From positions 54,992,501 through 55,056,500 of the forward strand of contig NC_089980.1 in NCBI RefSeq assembly GCF_036417845.1: a stretch of DNA of 64,000 nucleotides, read 5' to 3'. Numbering within the stretch: the stretch's first letter is position 1; the number at the start of each line of letters is the position of its first letter. Shown in pieces: positions 36,721 to 50,440 of this stretch. The position numbers were made by a program, and so were the translations under genes. The notes beneath the pieces are model-generated. The model saw nothing but the letters and a program-made list of their open reading frames with translations. It made no database searches and was not told where the DNA came from. Source of the stretch: Apteryx mantelli (Eukaryota; Chordata; Aves; Apterygiformes; Apterygidae).

Positions 36721-38830
36721 TATAAAGGGTGTCTTTTGTTTTTAATAGGAAAGCAATTACTTGCCATAGATATGGGTTTGCACAAGTCCTTCTTGCTTTG
36801 AGATTTGACTGATACAGAATATTTTAAAATAAAAATCAGTTGAAATCTTAGCAAAGTTTGTAATCACACTGACTTCTGCATTCAGTGTAAGCAGAATACA
36901 AATCTGATTCTGAACTCATTTTCTTATGTTTAATTCCCCTCAAGGTAAAAAAATAATATTGAATAAAAAAAAGGAATCACAATCAAAACTGCAGGACCAG
37001 GAATGTAGGTTATTTGCCTGTTTGCCTGCCCATGAAGGACTGACATGAGGTCTGGGTCACACACTTTTTCTCAAGGCATCAACAGCAGCATCAGTAATAT
37101 TCAGCATTACCCACAAATAAACAAACAACGTAAATCCACAAGGTAAGGCAGACCATTTTCTCTCACACACAGACTTTCTTTCTCAACTTTCTTTGTTTCT
37201 GGAAGCTATTTTCCATGCTGTGTTTCCATTTTCTCCAAGCTCCAGAGTTTGCCACAAACCCATATGGTATACCTTCGCAATTAAGAAAGGTTCCAGTTTC
37301 ATTCTATACACAAACATGGTTATTACCTGATATTTTGCAAACCACTTGATCACAGTTTTTAACAGGACTTACTGAGGATCAACCCAGAAAAGACCTGGCT
37401 TCTCCCTACATCTTCTGACCCTTAAAGAACCAGACCAAAATATTGTGGGAATCCTGCTTAAAATAAAATAATTCTGTGACACTCAATAGAAGATGTTCAA
37501 CTGGGAAAGTCCTTCACATATTAGCATGCAGAAAGAGGAAAACACCACTCCTCTCCTCAAAATCTAAGGACATTGAAGGATAGATGATACATGATGAGAC
37601 AATCATATTTAATGAAACTAGACTATTCTTTTGCCAACTGTTTTCCTCACACATTGCCACATGTTCCTTCAAAGCCAGCCTTCTGATTTTCATGAGATTT
37701 GGGAGATATACTGTAGTCACTTTTTTCCAAAAACAGTCTGAAAGCAAACCCAAAATTCCTCAAAATGACCTATTAAGTGTTTATATCTCTGGCTCTTTAT
37801 GACAGTTTGATAGCTGAAATAAGTTATCCATGTTAGTTAATCAGGAACTTTTCCTATCTGCTTTTCGGACTGTCTCTTTTCAGATGGTCTTGTCTTTATG
37901 ACAGAAACTGAAAATATAAACTGTCAGGATTGCCTATTTAAAACCAAATATATATTGCTTCTGAGGGTGCTATTTTGCAGAGTAATCTTTTATAACTGTA
38001 ATCCTTCAGTAACTGAGTATAGTCTCCTGTGTCCTTCTATCAAATGAATCTCAGAAGGACAACCCAGTGACTATGAAAATTTAAAATATAATACTATAGG
38101 TATGGCTGGTGGCACCATCTATGACTGTATTTTCCTCATATTTGCCATTAGAAAATCTATTTTAAAGCATTTAATTTTGCCACACTTGAAGTGTGTCAGC
38201 TGAAGTTTTCCATTCTGAAAACCACAAGCATTCAAACATTTCTGAGGAACCCAGGGGGAAAAAAAATTTTGTTTGGAACATATGAAAAAATTGTAGCGAA
38301 TTTCCATTTGAAAAGATGTAGTGCCTCTATGATAGGGCAGATTCTGTCCTACTCCCTAAGGGAAGAAGGGGTTAAGAAATTCCTGGACTGCCAAGGAGCT
38401 GCACATATGCCAGTCCTGAGGAGATGAAAGTGTGTACTCAGCACAGATTGATGATGATGTGGTCCCAGCCAAAATGTCCTAAAGGGTTTTTCTGTCCAGC
38501 AAAAGTCCTTGATAAAACTAACCAGAAAGTGTCTTACTCTTTTGAATCTTACTCTAAGGAAATGGAGATATTCTCCCTCAGATTTGGAAGAACTCTTTCT
38601 GCAGAGATTGAACTGAGATTAAGAGGGGTTATTGAGATGCACACTGGCTGACTGGCATCTGCCAGAAGTTAGTCCCAGAAGGTAGGAGAACTACAAAATG
38701 GAAGCCTTTCCCTTTTACTTCTGACTCATGAGATTGTGACAACCTCAGTGCTTGCAGCAAGGACTCAAAATTTGGCTGAGGGTGTTCTCTGCCTCAAGAA
38801 TGTTATTCTTCTGTCTGCAAAATTTGGACC

Positions 38831-38848
38831 TTTTTTTTTTTTTTTTTT
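38831..38848 (+). repeat. Poly(T) tract, 18 bases
   Basis: There is an uninterrupted run of 18 T. On the minus strand it would be a poly(A), but no retroposed gene is recognisable next to it. Confidence 0.9.
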
Positions 38849-41800
38849 AATTAGCAATAATTACAGTTCACACATCCTCGGTAGATGTTTCAGATTCTCA
38901 GAAGAGTCTGTCCCAACTAAGCAAGCTTCAACCCACAGCTAAGAAGACTTTCCTTCTGATTGCAGCTGTGGGCCATGCTAGTTTTCTGCATTTGAATAGT
39001 GACTCTTAGTGTGGAGTCCAGATGATATAGATGAGAAAGCAGCTAAATGAAGTTTGAAGAAGACCATCTTGAAGTTCTCTGCAGTGGAGATAAAAACTCT
39101 AATCTTGCTGATAATCTACAAGGGTATCAGTATGTAGCCACATGGTAGAACGTCCTCTTGGTTTCATTCGGTTTTGAACCAAAAAAGTATTCACATGTAT
39201 GTGGCACATTTGCTTTGATCATACCAGGCCTGATTCTGATATTCAGATTCCTGCTGAGTATCATCGAACTGCACCACCACTCCTATAGTTATTGATGAGA
39301 CAGTTGTGTTGTGAAGAATATCAGAATGTGATCCATAGTGATAGCATATGATTTTGCTCAGCAAAATACAGCTAAAGCCTTTGCAAAAGAACACAGAGTT
39401 ATGGAATTTAAACAACTTATGTAAATATTATGACATATATACACTAGATGGTATATGTAGAAATTTGGGGTGCCAATTACTTACAACATTCTTTACAGTA
39501 CTGAAGGTGATCTAGCCATATTGATTGATGCTCAAGTGGCAGTGGGGAATCACATTTTTTTCTCTTTACTTTTTTTTTAACTGACCTGATTAGTAAAGCT
39601 TAGTGATTCTGTCTTGGCAAATTTAAATGGCAGCACATTTTTTCAAGGCAAAAAATATCTGTCTCCTTCCACCATTCATATACATGATCTATACTCTTAC
39701 CCAGAGTCCATGAAACCTTAGAATACCTAGTTAAAAAAAAAAGTCTAACAAACCTTTTATAAGATCAAGACAAGTAAACTAGGAAGGATACAAAAAGTGA
39801 GTAGCTTTTTTCCATAACTTTATTTTCATATTACTTAAATCTTTTGAAGATATTTAAACAGTAATTAAAATACAAAAATAGCTTACTTACATATAAGGTT
39901 ATTTTAATAATATCACACTGTAGAAACAAGGTGATTTTCTAAAGAGATGACCTTTCTCACATACTCCCTAAGAGATAACCAGAATGTAGAATAAAGGGCA
40001 ATAAAAATTCTGTAAAATTCTGCCTTTAAGCAACATCCATGCTGATTCCAGTAACCACAAAGGACTATAACAGAAGGACCATCATGGCATTTCAGAAAGA
40101 AAGAAAATTCTTCCCTCTTACAGATTAACTTAGATATTTGGTCACAGGCAGAGGTAGCTTCAAAACTGGAACAGATGTTATTTTTACTACATTTGCAATC
40201 TACAGAAAGGTGGTCCCAGTCTAGCAGAGTACTACAGCATACATCTAAGTATAAGCACCCAAGAAGTCTTCTGAAAGTCACTTCCATAGTGATCTGCTAG
40301 ACTGAAGTCAGAATGAGTACTCTCTTTCTTTTCTTGATCTCTTGCCCTTATTTTTGCAATAAAAGTAACAGATTATATCTATATAACAGAAGAGCTTCAA
40401 GAACAGTTTGAGGAACTTGCAGAAAATTAAATCAGAAAAAAACTTCAGTTTAAAAGGGAATATTATGCTTCTTGCCCAGTTACTGGTCTCCTGTCTCTCA
40501 GCAAGTCGTTACTCTCAGAGCACCAGGGCCAAAGCTCCGTAGGCTGGCAAACATCAGGGTAGAAACAACTGGAGTTTGCCATCCAAGGTGGCTGTGGTGA
40601 GCTGCAGTTCAAAAGAAAAGAACATATGGCTTTAATAAAGATCTTTCCAGTGACTGAAGTTTGCTTTAATGGGCAACCAGTTGAATGAAGACCATTAAGA
40701 AGATATTTAAATTACTTCTATGTTAAGAAAACCAGGATTCACTTCAAAAATAAAAGCAACAACTTAAGCTATAGGCTCTTCTAAACCAAGCTAGTCTGAA
40801 AATTTCTTTTTACTTTAATTTTTCTTTTCCAACTATTTTCAAGTTTGTGTCAAGATCAGCTAATACATCAACAGTCTAAAACTGAAGCGTATGTATAAAC
40901 ACATAGAAAATCAAACAGGCCTCAGTGTGTAAGACTCAAGAAGGGAGCATAGAAGAAATATGAAAGAGCTGGAATGAATGAAGATGGAAAATACTCAAGA
41001 TGAATTAAATCTGGCATACCAGCAAATGCAGTTTTCAGATTTTTATTGGTGTGAAATGTAGTACAGCAATTTCCTTTGTAAGAAAGTATACTGAAAAAGG
41101 CAACAAACTTATAAAAAGGCAAGCCTCAATGACATGCATTAAGAGTCCTCAGTTGCATTAGCTTTCTTTCATCAATCTCATGAAATCTTAAATATAAGAT
41201 TAGAGAAAAACTATTTTCCGCAATTACATCTACAAATAAGCATTTGAAATCCTGCTGTACTGTGGAAAATGATGATCTATAAACAGCATCTTTCATTCAA
41301 GAGGTTTACTCCTTGCATATTAAGATTTACAGTTACTGATACCAGTGACAAAACTGAAGAGCTGGAACCAAAATTGTATCTCATGCTCTAACCAGGTCAC
41401 CAAAACTGCTCTCACCAAATCACTAATACTTCTGCATAACTTTTCCTCATCCTTAGTTTTCTTGATTTGTTCTTTGTCTTTGTCACATTTACTCATTTAT
41501 TTTCTTCCTTTGGCTAAAGTGTCTCTGTGGTCAATAAATTATCTTCTTGGGTTTGTATTCCCTCCTTCAGTATCTTCAATGACAAATTCTTTTAATCTCT
41601 CACAACTGTTATCTCCTCCTGGACTGTGACTCTGGTTCTTTTATTTTTGTCTCGCTTACTTACATAATCTTAAAACTGTAGACTACTGAGAACTGTCCAG
41701 TCTGCTGTGTCTAACTGTATTCATTTCAGCCATGCAAGACAATTACATCTCTCACAAAGACTTTCATTGGCTCCTTATGTACCTCCGTAACTTATTATTG

Positions 41801-42056
41801 GAAAGTTGATATGTCTATGAAGTATCTAAGTAATCTATCCTTTCTAAGTTTCTGTACACATTTATCTTGGAAAAATTAAAATGTGTTTTTATTATTATTT
41901 AATGTTATTATTGAAGAGCTGATCTAACTCTATAAATCTGAGATGGATTCTATTCTAACTGAAGATTCCTTATTAAGAAGATAATGTAGAGCCCTTGTTT
42001 AGTTCTCAATTGAAAATAAAATAATTGTAAGCCAACTGAATTCTATCCTGAATTTT

Positions 42057-43000
42057 TACAACACCCAAGGAGGTCATCTAGTCCAATCTCTTGCTCTAAG
42101 TGAGACCACTGAAAATACTAGATCAGGTCAGCCATGGCTTTGCCTAGCTAAATCTTGAAAAACTACAAGGAGAGCAGATTTGACAACCCATTCCATTGCT
42201 GCACTGCCCTCCTAGTGATTTTCTTTTTTCTAATGTCCAACTTGAACCTCAAAAGCCACAATGTGTGGCCACTGCCTTATCATATCCTCTAACACTACTG
42301 AGACATGGCTTCCACTTGCTAAATGTAAATATATTGGCTAAACTACTATTACACTCCTCTTCTAGAGTCCTGCTGTTTTTATCCTCCATTAAAAATGACC
42401 TTCCTACTCCATCTAACCACCTTATTTCCACACTTCTGACAATACAAAAACACAGAAAAATAGAAAGATTTGCTGACTAAAAAAGCCCACCTTCTGCCTT
42501 CCAGACTTCTCCTTGCTGGTTCATGTGCTCTAGGCTGCTGATTATCTTGGTACCCCTCTGCTAGACCCCCTTCAGCTTCTTAACATCCCACCTGAACTAG
42601 GGGTCCCAAAACTGGGCCCCATAATCCAAGTATGGCCTCACCAGCACTGAGGAGAAGGGTGATCCCTTGATCTGCGGGCCGTACTACTCTGGCTACATCA
42701 TATAGCCCAGTGCATGGTTTGCCTTACTCTAAGTGAGAGTGTACAGTTGGCTCAAATTCAGTTTGGCAAACAATAACCCAAAGGCTGATTGCTCAGCCAG
42801 TCACTTCCCATTCTGTACCAATGCATGACTTACAATGTCCCAGATGCAGAACTTTGCACTTCTCCGTAATGAGAAACCTTCATGAGGTTTCTTTGGAGCA
42901 GTCCTCAGGTTTATCAAGGTTTCTTTAGATTACAGTTCTGCCATTCAGCATGTCAGCTACTCCCCCTAATTTAGCTTAATTTGCAGCAACTACTCCAAAG
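42057..43000 (-). mobile_element. Ancient, decayed CR1 LINE fragment
   Basis: On the plus strand this reads as the reverse complement of a CR1 3' half. GGAGGTCATCTAGTCCAAT (42069-42087) is the CR1 3' UTR hallmark, and at this copy's end I see no clear octamer repeat. After it come the degraded counterparts of the C-terminal ORF2 blocks seen in the 5171 copy, in the same order. These include a stretch like the one encoding YEERL (about 42500-42560), 'cccaaaactgggccccata' with 'ggcctcaccagcactgagga' (about 42600-42655), a block near 'tgtaccaatgcatgac' (about 42815-42832) and a block near 'cagaactttgcacttctcc' (42846-42864). The match fades near 43000. No reading frame survives. It is far more diverged than the 5171 and 18093 copies and belongs to an older burst of activity. 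Confidence 0.85.
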
Positions 43001-46000
43001 TCCTCTGCCCTCTTCTCCCTTTTCTCCTGCTTTTTCAACCTGCTTTCATTGTCAGTGGATAAACGAGGCTGCCTTTAGATTTTGTCATTCTCCTGAGAAG
43101 TGTTACACTCAATATCTTGCCATGGGCAGTAGGAATATACTCTATATACAGAGCCAAGAATTTTTTGTTAGTCCAGGTAATGTTTTAAAAGCCTAATCAA
43201 AATAAAAAGACAGTTATTAGACAGTTACAATGACACTAGCACTCATAATCCAAATGACCTACTACAGAAAAGCTTAATTAGCAATAGAGTTAAAATAAAA
43301 AGTGTTACAAACAATTTCCTAGTATCAATCCTTTTTCTCTGGTATTATGCTCGCCCTTTCAATGCTCCTTTAGGTCCCAAGGTCAACAGCTTCATCTTCC
43401 TCAAGAGTAAGGGCGGGAGGGGGGAGAGCGTCACTGAGTCATCAGCACCCTGTGTTCTTCCCTAGCAGAAGTACAATCTCGATGGTGGGGAATTTCTTCC
43501 TCCTCAGACTTCAGTTCCCTTGGGGTTATTTTTATGCATTTTCTAACACAGTCTACATACAGTCTCTTTTTTCATTGGTTGCCAGCTAAAGTTTGACATT
43601 CTTCATCCACTACCTATTAAAGCTATCCAATAGCTTCTCCTGTTCCAAATAAATTCAAGGACTAATGCTGGTTACACATACCACATAGGTATGTTAGACC
43701 TTTAACACATATGGAATTCACAGAACTAAGCTAAAATCAGTCATGATGATGGGTGACTGACATCCTTTTCTGACTCTTCTATTCTCCCCTTTGATGTACC
43801 TATCACCTCTCTTTTCACTCTTCCTTCCACAGGCCAAATAGGGACAACAAAAGGGACAGCTCACACTGTGGCTTTTGCAGAGATGTGTTGATTCACAAGT
43901 GCCAAGCACCACTGTGATAGAGCAGAATTTATTACCCATGTTGTAGACAGTTGCTTGCTGTGCTGCCACCCTACACTACAGTCTCCATGTCTGTCAGTGC
44001 AGGACTTTTGAAGAGCGGTCAGTTGATATAAAGGTTAAAACAAAAATATTCTAATGATGAGGAGACAGTTACAAGTTTGAAGGTTCAATTCAAGCTGAAG
44101 TCTACATGCTCACCTGAAATTCATCGAACTTTTTAGCGTGGTAAGATTAAGTGCCATAATCACTTTTGGAATCATATTCAGCAGTTTTTTAAATGTTACA
44201 CTAAGGTCTATAGCTAATCCAAAATTTTAGTTTGCCTTTTGAAACTGAGTTTATTGAAATGTCACTCTCCTCTACAGACCTGTTCTGCTGTGTCAGCTGA
44301 CTTTAACTCATATATTTATTTACTCCTTCCTCCTACTGGATTAGGACAGAAAGATCATACGGCTATAGGAGAATGTGCCAGACTACCGCATAAGTAGAAT
44401 TGTCATGTAAATTCCTGTGGAAAAAAAATTGCAAATATTTGTACATCTGTGGCCATGTCTACATCAGTGAGTAGTATGGCACAATAGCAGTGGATCTGCA
44501 GAGTGAAACTGTTGGTGCTGAGGACCCAACTTCCACATTACATGCGTGTTTCATGGGTTTAACTTAGACTAGCTCTAGTCTAGTCCCATAGTTTGAAAGT
44601 CTGTTAGCACGCTGACGGCATCATTGCAGCTCATCTTTTAGTTTAGCTTAGTCTGAGACAAATCCAGTTCACACCCTCAAGGGAGTGTTCAGTGATGAGA
44701 CCCAAAGCAGGATAAGTGAGGACAACTGGGAGAGTCACTTCAAAAATGCATTTCTGATTCAAACTAAATTGCTAATATGCACCCACAGGAAGTCTAGTTT
44801 AGCCTTCAGATTCTAGAATAAGTTTCTATGTCTGATTGCTAAAAAAGCCTTTTCACTTGTAAAAGTGGCATACTTGTTTCAGAAGTGACTGAAGATAAAT
44901 GCAGCACCTCCATACCAACAGTTTTACACTATGTGCTACATCTTGGACAATATAGAAATTTTAATTTATAGTACAATTCATTATATTTTATCAAAGATAA
45001 CAGCAATCTATATTAAAATAGATCAAAAGAGCTATTAAACATCTAACCTGCTGGACCCTTGAGCTTTCTGAATGATTACACTAAGAGCTATCAAAACTGA
45101 AGACTGAAGAATGTGCTCACATATTTAGAATCCATACAAATTTGAATAAACATTTCAAGACAAATAAATTAATGTTTAATTTATGCCAATATTTCATTTC
45201 CCAAAATAAGCAATGTTAGTTTAAAATGTCACAGTGAGCATCAGTACCAGAAAATACTTCTCACACACCAAAATCTGTGCAGCTAGTGCAGAAACACAAT
45301 TCTAACAAGCAGGAAAGCAAAAAAATATCATTAAAAGCGCTGACAAGAGAAAAGGCAGAAGGAAACACAGGGAACAACTGAAGTATTTTAGAAATGATTA
45401 GCAAATATATTTCTTATTTTTGTTGAGGCCCAGGAAGCATAGTATAGTCACAAGTGAAAGAGACATAGCACTTTTTTTCTATAAGAAATTTAAAAGGTTG
45501 TACAATTTATGAACTCAAATAATTCTAATATTTCAGTTTTATGCCTTCATTTCGAGTGAGATCAAAGTTGTAAGGGATAAAAGTCACTGGAAAACTAAAA
45601 TGAGTGACATGACATTTTAGGAAGCCAGATATAATAAAACAGTTGCAATGAAATTACTAGAACTGCACAAAATCCTTCATTTCTGATTTTTTTCTAATAT
45701 ACTGAAGTAATAAAATATTTGTTTTGGTCTCAAGACTTAAGAAGTCTCAGTGTCAACCAATTATGTTATTCTTTCTTCTCATAAGTACATTGATTGAGTC
45801 ATAAATTTGAAACTATCCTTCTCAGTCTCTCAAAGGTAAGCAAATAAAATATCCTAAGAAAGTCCCCATCTCCCTCTTTTCCGGTGTTTGATCTCACAGA
45901 TAAACATGTGTTCACTAGATTAATATTCTCCTGCAAAATACCTGACTATGAACTCATATCAGCCATTACTATTCTAGCCTCAGTTACTGGTAGCTACTCT

Positions 46001-47459
46001 GATATGTATTATATTATCTAAACAAAATGTATGTTTGAGACTGTAGTACAGGTAACTGACAGAAGTTTCATTTTGCACCATACACTCAGGAATAAGCAGG
46101 TATCAGGCTCTTTCCACTAGTTTGATCACAGTACTGTATAAACTATGAGAAGGAGATAGTGGATGGGGGCTTCCCTGGAAACAATTTACTTTCTGCTTAT
46201 GCCTTGAAACCTAAGCAGGGGCTACAAAATCAGTCCACTTGTTTCTTGCGCAACAGGGGTGTGTAAAAAATATGAAAGGTCAAAATATTGGGCTGAGCAT
46301 TAGGCTAAGACACAGGGTGAAAAAGTGTAAGAGATTAAAGCCTTCTTTCTAAACTTCTTGGTAGCAGAAATCTTAATAGTATTTTTTGTTGTACTACATA
46401 TACACTTATTGTATCGCTTACATTGAACACTGAAGATCATACAGGTGTAATATTTGTAATAACATAAAAATTTAAACAGTAGACCTTTCACTAGTCTCTT
46501 TTTTCTTCATAGTACAACCAAAGATGCTTTAAAATCAATGCACAACAATCAGCAGAAAATTATCCAAACATACTAATAGGATTAACCTCCACAGAATGTT
46601 AAAATAGTAAAGTTTTATTTAATTAAAACTTTTTAAATAAAAAAGTAAACCCCTTCAACTGTAGCATGTATATATGAAAAGTCAGTGAATGTGAAGAAAA
46701 AAAAAAAAAGATGTTTATATATTTAAAAGGACGCACGGAACTCAGTTTCCACACTTTAACTTTTCCTTGATAAAAAGTTTTCCAACTAAAAATCATAATG
46801 GAAGAAAGTTGCATTAACTGGCTAGCTCATTTAGTTTCCAGTCAGCTTCATTCACTGCCAGAAACAGAGGATGTGAACCCATACGGCTCTGTAAAAACAT
46901 CCCTGAAGTTGCTTTAGTCAGATAAAGAATTCTTCATGTCAAATTGTTGCATAGGGTTTACAGGAATAGCTGCTACAGTTTCTATTTTCAAAGTAGCAAT
47001 CACTGTTCAGGAAAGCATTTGTTATGGTTTGGCAACTCAGTCACTCTTGCTGCTCCTCTCATTTTCTTATGTGGCTTATATTGATGTGATAGAAAAAAAG
47101 TGATCAAAGTTGAAATGAAAGTATAACATACTTTGTAATTTACAAATATTTCCATATGGAATTGGAAAAGCAGTGACAAAAATTATATTTTGCTCTTATT
47201 TCTAAGAGTGATTAGATACGTCCTACAGTTCACAACAAAATATAGGCGTTAGTTATCATCCAGGATTTCAGACCAGTGCACTTCTGCACAAGTATGAGCA
47301 TTTAGGTACATAGGAAACTTTTCTGTACAAAATGTGTGTTTCAAAGAACTAAGAACCATCAAGGCCTAAATGGCCATTGTAGTATTAGCCTTCTGGGTCA
47401 TTTTTTCGCCCATTTTAGATGTTTAAATTCCATTTATGTATAGTTCTCAATCTTTCCTG

Positions 47460-47555
47460 AGTCTCTCTAGCTTCAGCTTTCCATCTGCAAAATGGGGATA
47501 ATGAAACTTTTATACCTGACAGCATGTTGTGAGAATACCTATAATAATAATAAAA
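47460..47555 (+). repeat. MIR-like (CORE-SINE) relic
   Basis: CCATCTGCAAAATGGGGATA at 47481-47500 is nearly identical to the MIR core consensus word 'ccatctgtaaaatggggata'. It is preceded by a pyrimidine-rich box (47458-47480) and followed, at the expected distance, by 'tgttgtgagaatacc' (47525-47539), which corresponds to the 'gttgttgtgaggatta' block. A short ATA/AAT run ends it (47541-47560). The element is in plus orientation, and only the core and 3' half are recognisable. Confidence 0.75.
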
Positions 47556-49380
47556 AAAGTTTATCACAAATTACAACTATAGACATTACTGATAGATGTG
47601 TGGTCACTGCAGTGGCAACAAATGCTGAAAATGCAATATAGGTACCACATTTAATAACACACTACTCCAACACCTGCCACTGCCTGCCACTGCTCACTGC
47701 CCACGATGGTGGTTTAGAGTCTTTCTGCATTTCACCATGCACTCAAGAGGCAAAATAATCATACCAAACTAGACTTATACATCCATTTGCTAATTTGACT
47801 TACACGTTTTTACATTTGTCTTTGAATGCCCTAACATCATTTTTACAATATAGACTTTAGTTTAAGAACATCTTTTAAGTTTTCGTTTTAAGTTTAAGAT
47901 CATCTGCACTCCTATTTCACTTCATAGGGAGACTTGCCATTGCCTGTGCTTCAAGACCCCAGAACCTAAATTAACAAGAAAAATGTTGTCTTGCTTTTCA
48001 AAGAAAATGTTAGTTCATTCCAGAGCTACCAAACAGCACATGCAGTAAGTTCAGGACCTAAAGTAATCTCCCATAGCCTTCTGGTTTACTAAATCAGCAT
48101 ATTTTGACACTCGTCAAATGGAATTGTTTCCCAGTCTCCTCAGTCATTGTACTATGCAGTTATAAACAGTAAATAAAGGGACAAATTTTTAAAAAGCCTT
48201 TTTTTTAATTCAAGTGATTTTGTATAAACAATTTATACATGCAAAACAATATTATAAAAGCTATTCAAAACCAGAATCACTAATTTTCTCATAGAACCAA
48301 GAAGTGTTATGCCAAAGCCCATCACATACTGAACTGTTATGATTATAAGCTAACCTTTTCTGTCTTTCTAAAAGAAAGATTAAAAAAAAACACTCAAATT
48401 GCTCTGCATCACAGTGTCCCACTCGCCCCTGGACTGGCACAGCTGGCTCTACTGCTGCCAGCTGTGGTGGTGGCACAGGGTGCAGAAGCACCACCAGTGA
48501 GTGACTCTGGTCACTCTGAGAGTAACCCCTGCAAGAGGAAGTGGCAGGGAGTTCCTCATGCACAGACTGGGGATAGAGGAGAAGCATCAGCCACAGCAGC
48601 AGAACTCATGGCAAAAGAAAAAACTGATTTTCATAAACTTCAAACCTAAAAAACACACAGTTGATTTATATGTATAGTCAACTTGCAATCACATCAATAT
48701 AGTATGTTTTGGGGTTCTTCTCAGGCTCTGTGAAAATTTCATTGCTTCTCTCCTCTTTTTTTTTTCCAGATAATCTCACAAAGCAGAGATTTAACTAAAG
48801 GCATCAAACTTTCTGTAGGCTATTCAGAATGTCACAGACTTGTCTTATCCATGCCTTTCACACTCAGCATAATTGAACACAAAACAGCCTCTCTATGTGG
48901 CTTCCAAGTGTAATCTACACAAAAGTCAGAACAACCAAACGTCTTTCTAGCAAGTATTTATTTTGAAAATGAGCTTGGAATTTATCACACAAATAAAATA
49001 CAAATAAATGTCTCTCTCTGTATTGCCATACAGCAATATCTTCAGTTTTGTGGTTTTCAGCTAAGTATTAGAATTGAGAAAAGGCACTGCTCAACGGGTT
49101 GAAGTGTGGTAAGCAAGAACAAACACTATCTTTTACTGCACATATTGCAGTATACTGGCATTACTGACACAATAAAACTCAATTTCAGACAATTGGCAAT
49201 AAGCCACATTCCAAATTGGTCCTGTAAATCCCACAGTAGTTTGACCACTCTTTTTATTTTTAAAACCATAAACTTTAAATGCCAATGGAAATCTCTAAGT
49301 GCCAAGACTCCTTAAAAACATACGAGTTTAAACTAACTCATAACTAGACTAACATCAGAAATAAAACTGTTGTAACTGTA

Positions 49381-49450
49381 ATGATTTTTTTTAATATAAA
49401 TTAAGTATATATATGCATTTTTTATATATATAACATGCCTAAATATCTTT
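49381..49450. repeat. AT-rich low-complexity block
   Basis: T- and TA-rich sequence with two TATATATA-type runs around a central TTTTTT. It is partly self-complementary and could extrude a hairpin. Nothing else is seen in it. Confidence 0.7.
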
Positions 49451-50174
49451 ATACCATATTATAAAACTCCAGATTCTTAGACAATACTGCTCATGCCTAC
49501 AGTGATACATGTTTTAGGAAACAACTCATATCTTTCTTCAGTGGATGCAGTCAATATCTAGTAAGATAGACTTTTGTTTCTGTCATCATTGAATGGAGAG
49601 AGATGATCTGTGGATTTACAAGTGGCACACTCACAGCTGAAATACACAACTGTCAGAAGGCAAACGATATGACTGAAGTGAATTGATAGGAATACTGCTA
49701 CTACTACTACAACATATTAGTGTTTGTCAGTAAAAACATAACCAACAAAATAGTAGCCTTTACTATTGCACTTGATTTTTTCATTGGTTTGACAGCTAGC
49801 AACAAGCGAGAGCAACAGGAAAAGGAGACAATATGGAACTGATTTTTATTATATTTCTCCTGTTCTGAAAGAGATGTCTACAGCAGTATAACGCTCACCA
49901 CTTTTATCCCTGAAGGTCTACAGTACATGAAGGCTTTACCAGTTCTGGTTTTGTAATTTAACCCAAGAATAGAAGTCATTTAAGTAGCACTTTGAAAAGA
50001 TTTGGTTTCTTAAAAGATGATTGCTTAATCTGACAGTTACACTCTAAGCATTGAGTCAGATCAAACCCACATGTTTTTCACGTACATAAGACAGAAAAAG
50101 TTTTTAAGGCTAAGGTAGCTCTCCTACTACAGAAATGGGAAGTGAGGAGAAAATTTCATAGAAAAGACAGGTTG

Positions 50175-50440
50175 GCAGTTATTAATCATAGTTCCTTGAG
50201 GTGTAGAGTCCACACACATGGTCATATGGAGGGTGAATATACATAGTATTATCCAAGACCTGAAGACTTTTCTGCTTTTATAGTACCTAGAGATGGCATG
50301 CTCACACTTTTCCTTCCCATATGCTCAGTGCATGGATATAGTAGATAGAGCACCTTGCTCTATTTCTGTTCCCTGCAGACACGGAATCCGCATCTCAGAT
50401 TTCCAGACAGAAATCTCTGAAGAATGGAAGAAGACTGTCA
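50175..50440. repeat. Probable ancient sauropsid dispersed repeat, family not named
   Basis: The segment contains 'gttccttgaggtgtagagtc' (50191-50210), 'ttcccatatgctcagtgcat' (about 50314-50333), 'agagcaccttgctctatttc' (50347-50366) and 'cagacacggaatccgca' (50376-50392), with 'gacagaaatctctgaagaat' after it. This combination recalls a family I have met repeatedly in turtle and bird genomic DNA, in which similar words occur in this order. I cannot give the Repbase name or class (LTR-like or DNA transposon), and the likeness is from memory only. Confidence 0.42.

Larger units (their letters stand above)
33976..42056. other. Unassigned DNA including a pyrimidine-rich tract and a GC-rich block
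   Basis: The plus strand from about 35540 to 36120 is strongly pyrimidine-rich (long C/T words, few G), which keeps the 35645-35881 frame open. From about 36200 to 36720 the DNA is GC-rich, with recurring 'ctgcctg', 'cctggc' and 'gacttgactt' words (36488-36507), and looks like an inserted repeat I cannot name. A 124-codon minus-strand frame at 39913-40287 is the longest in this stretch. It has several cysteines but no motif, and I do not support it as a gene. Confidence 0.5.

Noticed and set aside
39913..40287. 124-codon cysteine-containing minus-strand frame
   Set aside because: The cysteines do not form a known spacing pattern, and the frame has no supporting context.
43360..43700. Possible solo LTR around the G run, with 'ttcattggttgcc' and AATAAA
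   Set aside because: A CCAAT-like box and a polyadenylation-like word are present, but no defensible TG...CA ends or target duplication, so I do not annotate it.
44060..44110. 'ggttcaattc' as a tRNA or SINE B box
   Set aside because: No A box at the right distance, and no cloverleaf could be drawn.
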